From an uncultured Clostridia bacterium (lineage in GTDB: Bacteria > Bacillota > Clostridia > Lachnospirales > CAG-274): 13,344 nucleotides of DNA. The stretch is taken from NCBI GenBank assembly GCA_947629215.1, contig CANRCU010000034.1, forward strand, positions 1 through 13,344, read 5' to 3'. Below, one piece after another: positions 12,678-13,344 of the stretch (the first letter of the stretch is position 1; each line of letters starts with the position of its first letter). Under the pieces are notes generated by a model that was not told the origin of the DNA, did no database searches, and saw only the letters and a program-made list of their open reading frames with translations. The translations under genes and the position numbers were made by a program.

Positions 12678-13344
12678 TTACTCAACTAAGGTCAGAATTT
12701 CGGGTCCGCCCTCGGGCAAGATAAGCACTGTGTTTTCATAATGCGCGGCATATTTGCCGTCCCTTGTCACAGCCGTCCAACCGTCGCTCAGACACCTGAC
12801 CTTGTATGTGCCCGAATTTACCATAGGCTCTATCGCAAGCGTCATACCCGCACGCAGCCGTATGCCGCGCCTGTTGTTTCTGTAATTTGGAATATCCGGA
12901 GCTTCGTGCATATTTCTGCCTATGCCGTGACCGACATAATCACGCACCACACCGTAACCGAATTGCTCTGCATGATCCTGAACAGCCCCCGATATTTCAC
13001 ACAAATAATGACCGTCTTTTGCAAATTTTATACCGCAAAAGAAACTTTCCCTTGTTACCTCTATCAATCTGCGATGTTCGGGACTTATCTCGCCCACCGC
13101 AAAGGTACGGGCAGCGTCGCCGTGGTAACCGTTAATATAAGCACCCACATCAACGCTGACTATATCGCCCTCCTTCAGTACCCTGTCGGAGGGTATGCCA
13201 TGCACCACCTGCTCGTTAACAGAGGTGCATATGCTTGCGGGATAGCCGCAATACCCCTTAAACGAGGGTACTGCGCCACATTTCAAAATATATTCCTCGG
13301 CAATTCTGTCAAGTTCCTTTGTTGTGATCCCGGGCATGACCGCA
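12678..13344 (-). CDS. map: Methionine aminopeptidase type I (partial, N-terminus off window)
   Basis: Removes the initiator Met from nascent proteins whose second residue is small. The five metal ligands of the pita-bread fold are visible: Asp in VDVGAYINGYHGD, Asp in HGDAARTF, His in YVGHGIGRNMHE, Glu in AIEPMV, and Glu in HYENTVLIL. The frame continues upstream of the ATG at 13335-13337 to the window edge (A-V-M-PGITTKELDRIAEEY). The family begins about 25-35 residues earlier, so that Met is internal (VKPG position). The gene is cut by the edge. It is the first visible gene of the map-KOW-infA-rpmJ unit. Confidence 0.95.
   Translation of the reverse strand, partial: AVMPGITTKELDRIAEEYILKCGAVPSFKGYCGYPASICTSVNEQVVHGIPSDRVLKEGDIVSVDVGAYINGYHGDAARTFAVGEISPEHRRLIEVTRESFFCGIKFAKDGHYLCEISGAVQDHAEQFGYGVVRDYVGHGIGRNMHEAPDIPNYRNNRRGIRLRAGMTLAIEPMVNSGTYKVRCLSDGWTAVTRDGKYAAHYENTVLILPEGGPEILTLVE

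Noticed and set aside
13335..13337. ATG as the true start of map
   Set aside because: The frame stays open upstream to the edge and the Met lies at the conserved VKPG position, about 25-35 residues inside the family.

Overview
The window looks like a chromosomal segment of a low- to mid-GC Gram-positive anaerobe of the class Clostridia, most likely of the Ruminococcus/Eubacterium siraeum type (Oscillospiraceae). This rests on the L17 protein with its large internal insertion, the KOW-domain gene between map and infA, the DUF1292 protein, the PrsA-like lipoprotein, the cohesin-like/S-layer-homology surface protein, the Staphylococcus-like MurG, and strong AGGAGG-type ribosome binding sites. 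The genus is an inference. Every convincing gene lies on the minus strand, so transcription runs from the right edge to the left edge.

Right third (8298-13344): a ribosomal-protein cluster in the usual Firmicutes order: map (cut by the edge), a KOW-domain RNA-binding protein, infA, rpmJ, rpsM, rpsK, rpsD, rpoA, rplQ. A 586-bp gap after rpmJ splits it. The gap holds a perfect 12-bp-stem terminator, a repeat element, an A/T-tract-preceded sigma-A promoter (TTGATT-17-TATACT) and a roughly 230-nt structured leader before rpsM. The alpha operon rpsM-rpsK-rpsD-rpoA-rplQ is therefore a separate unit that ends at a strong terminator after rplQ. Several starts are non-AUG (infA TTG, rpoA GTG).

Middle (4500-8297): an EamA-type transporter whose stop codon lies inside the following tRNA-Arg(CCG); a PrsA/SurA-like foldase lipoprotein followed by a DUF1292 protein; and intergenic regions rich in hairpin-forming repeats. 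The composite repeat at 7793-8209 is a second, opposite-orientation copy of the one at 11692-11900, so the alpha operon is bracketed by inverted copies of a modular palindromic element. A separate four-hairpin element with 7-bp terminal inverted repeats lies at 4507-4603.

Left third (1-4469): murG, a small secreted copper-amine-oxidase-N-like protein, then a large secreted surface protein running off the left edge. It has two tandem ~195-residue repeats, a cohesin-like domain with an embedded dockerin-like calcium loop, a Thr-rich linker and S-layer-homology (SLH) modules. It starts at TTG and has a textbook promoter (TTGAGA-17-TATAAT) and a ~220-nt leader whose helices interleave as in a pseudoknot.

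The points most worth following up are the pseudoknot-like leader of the surface protein, the inverted composite element around the alpha operon with the rpsM leader, and the cohesin/SLH architecture.
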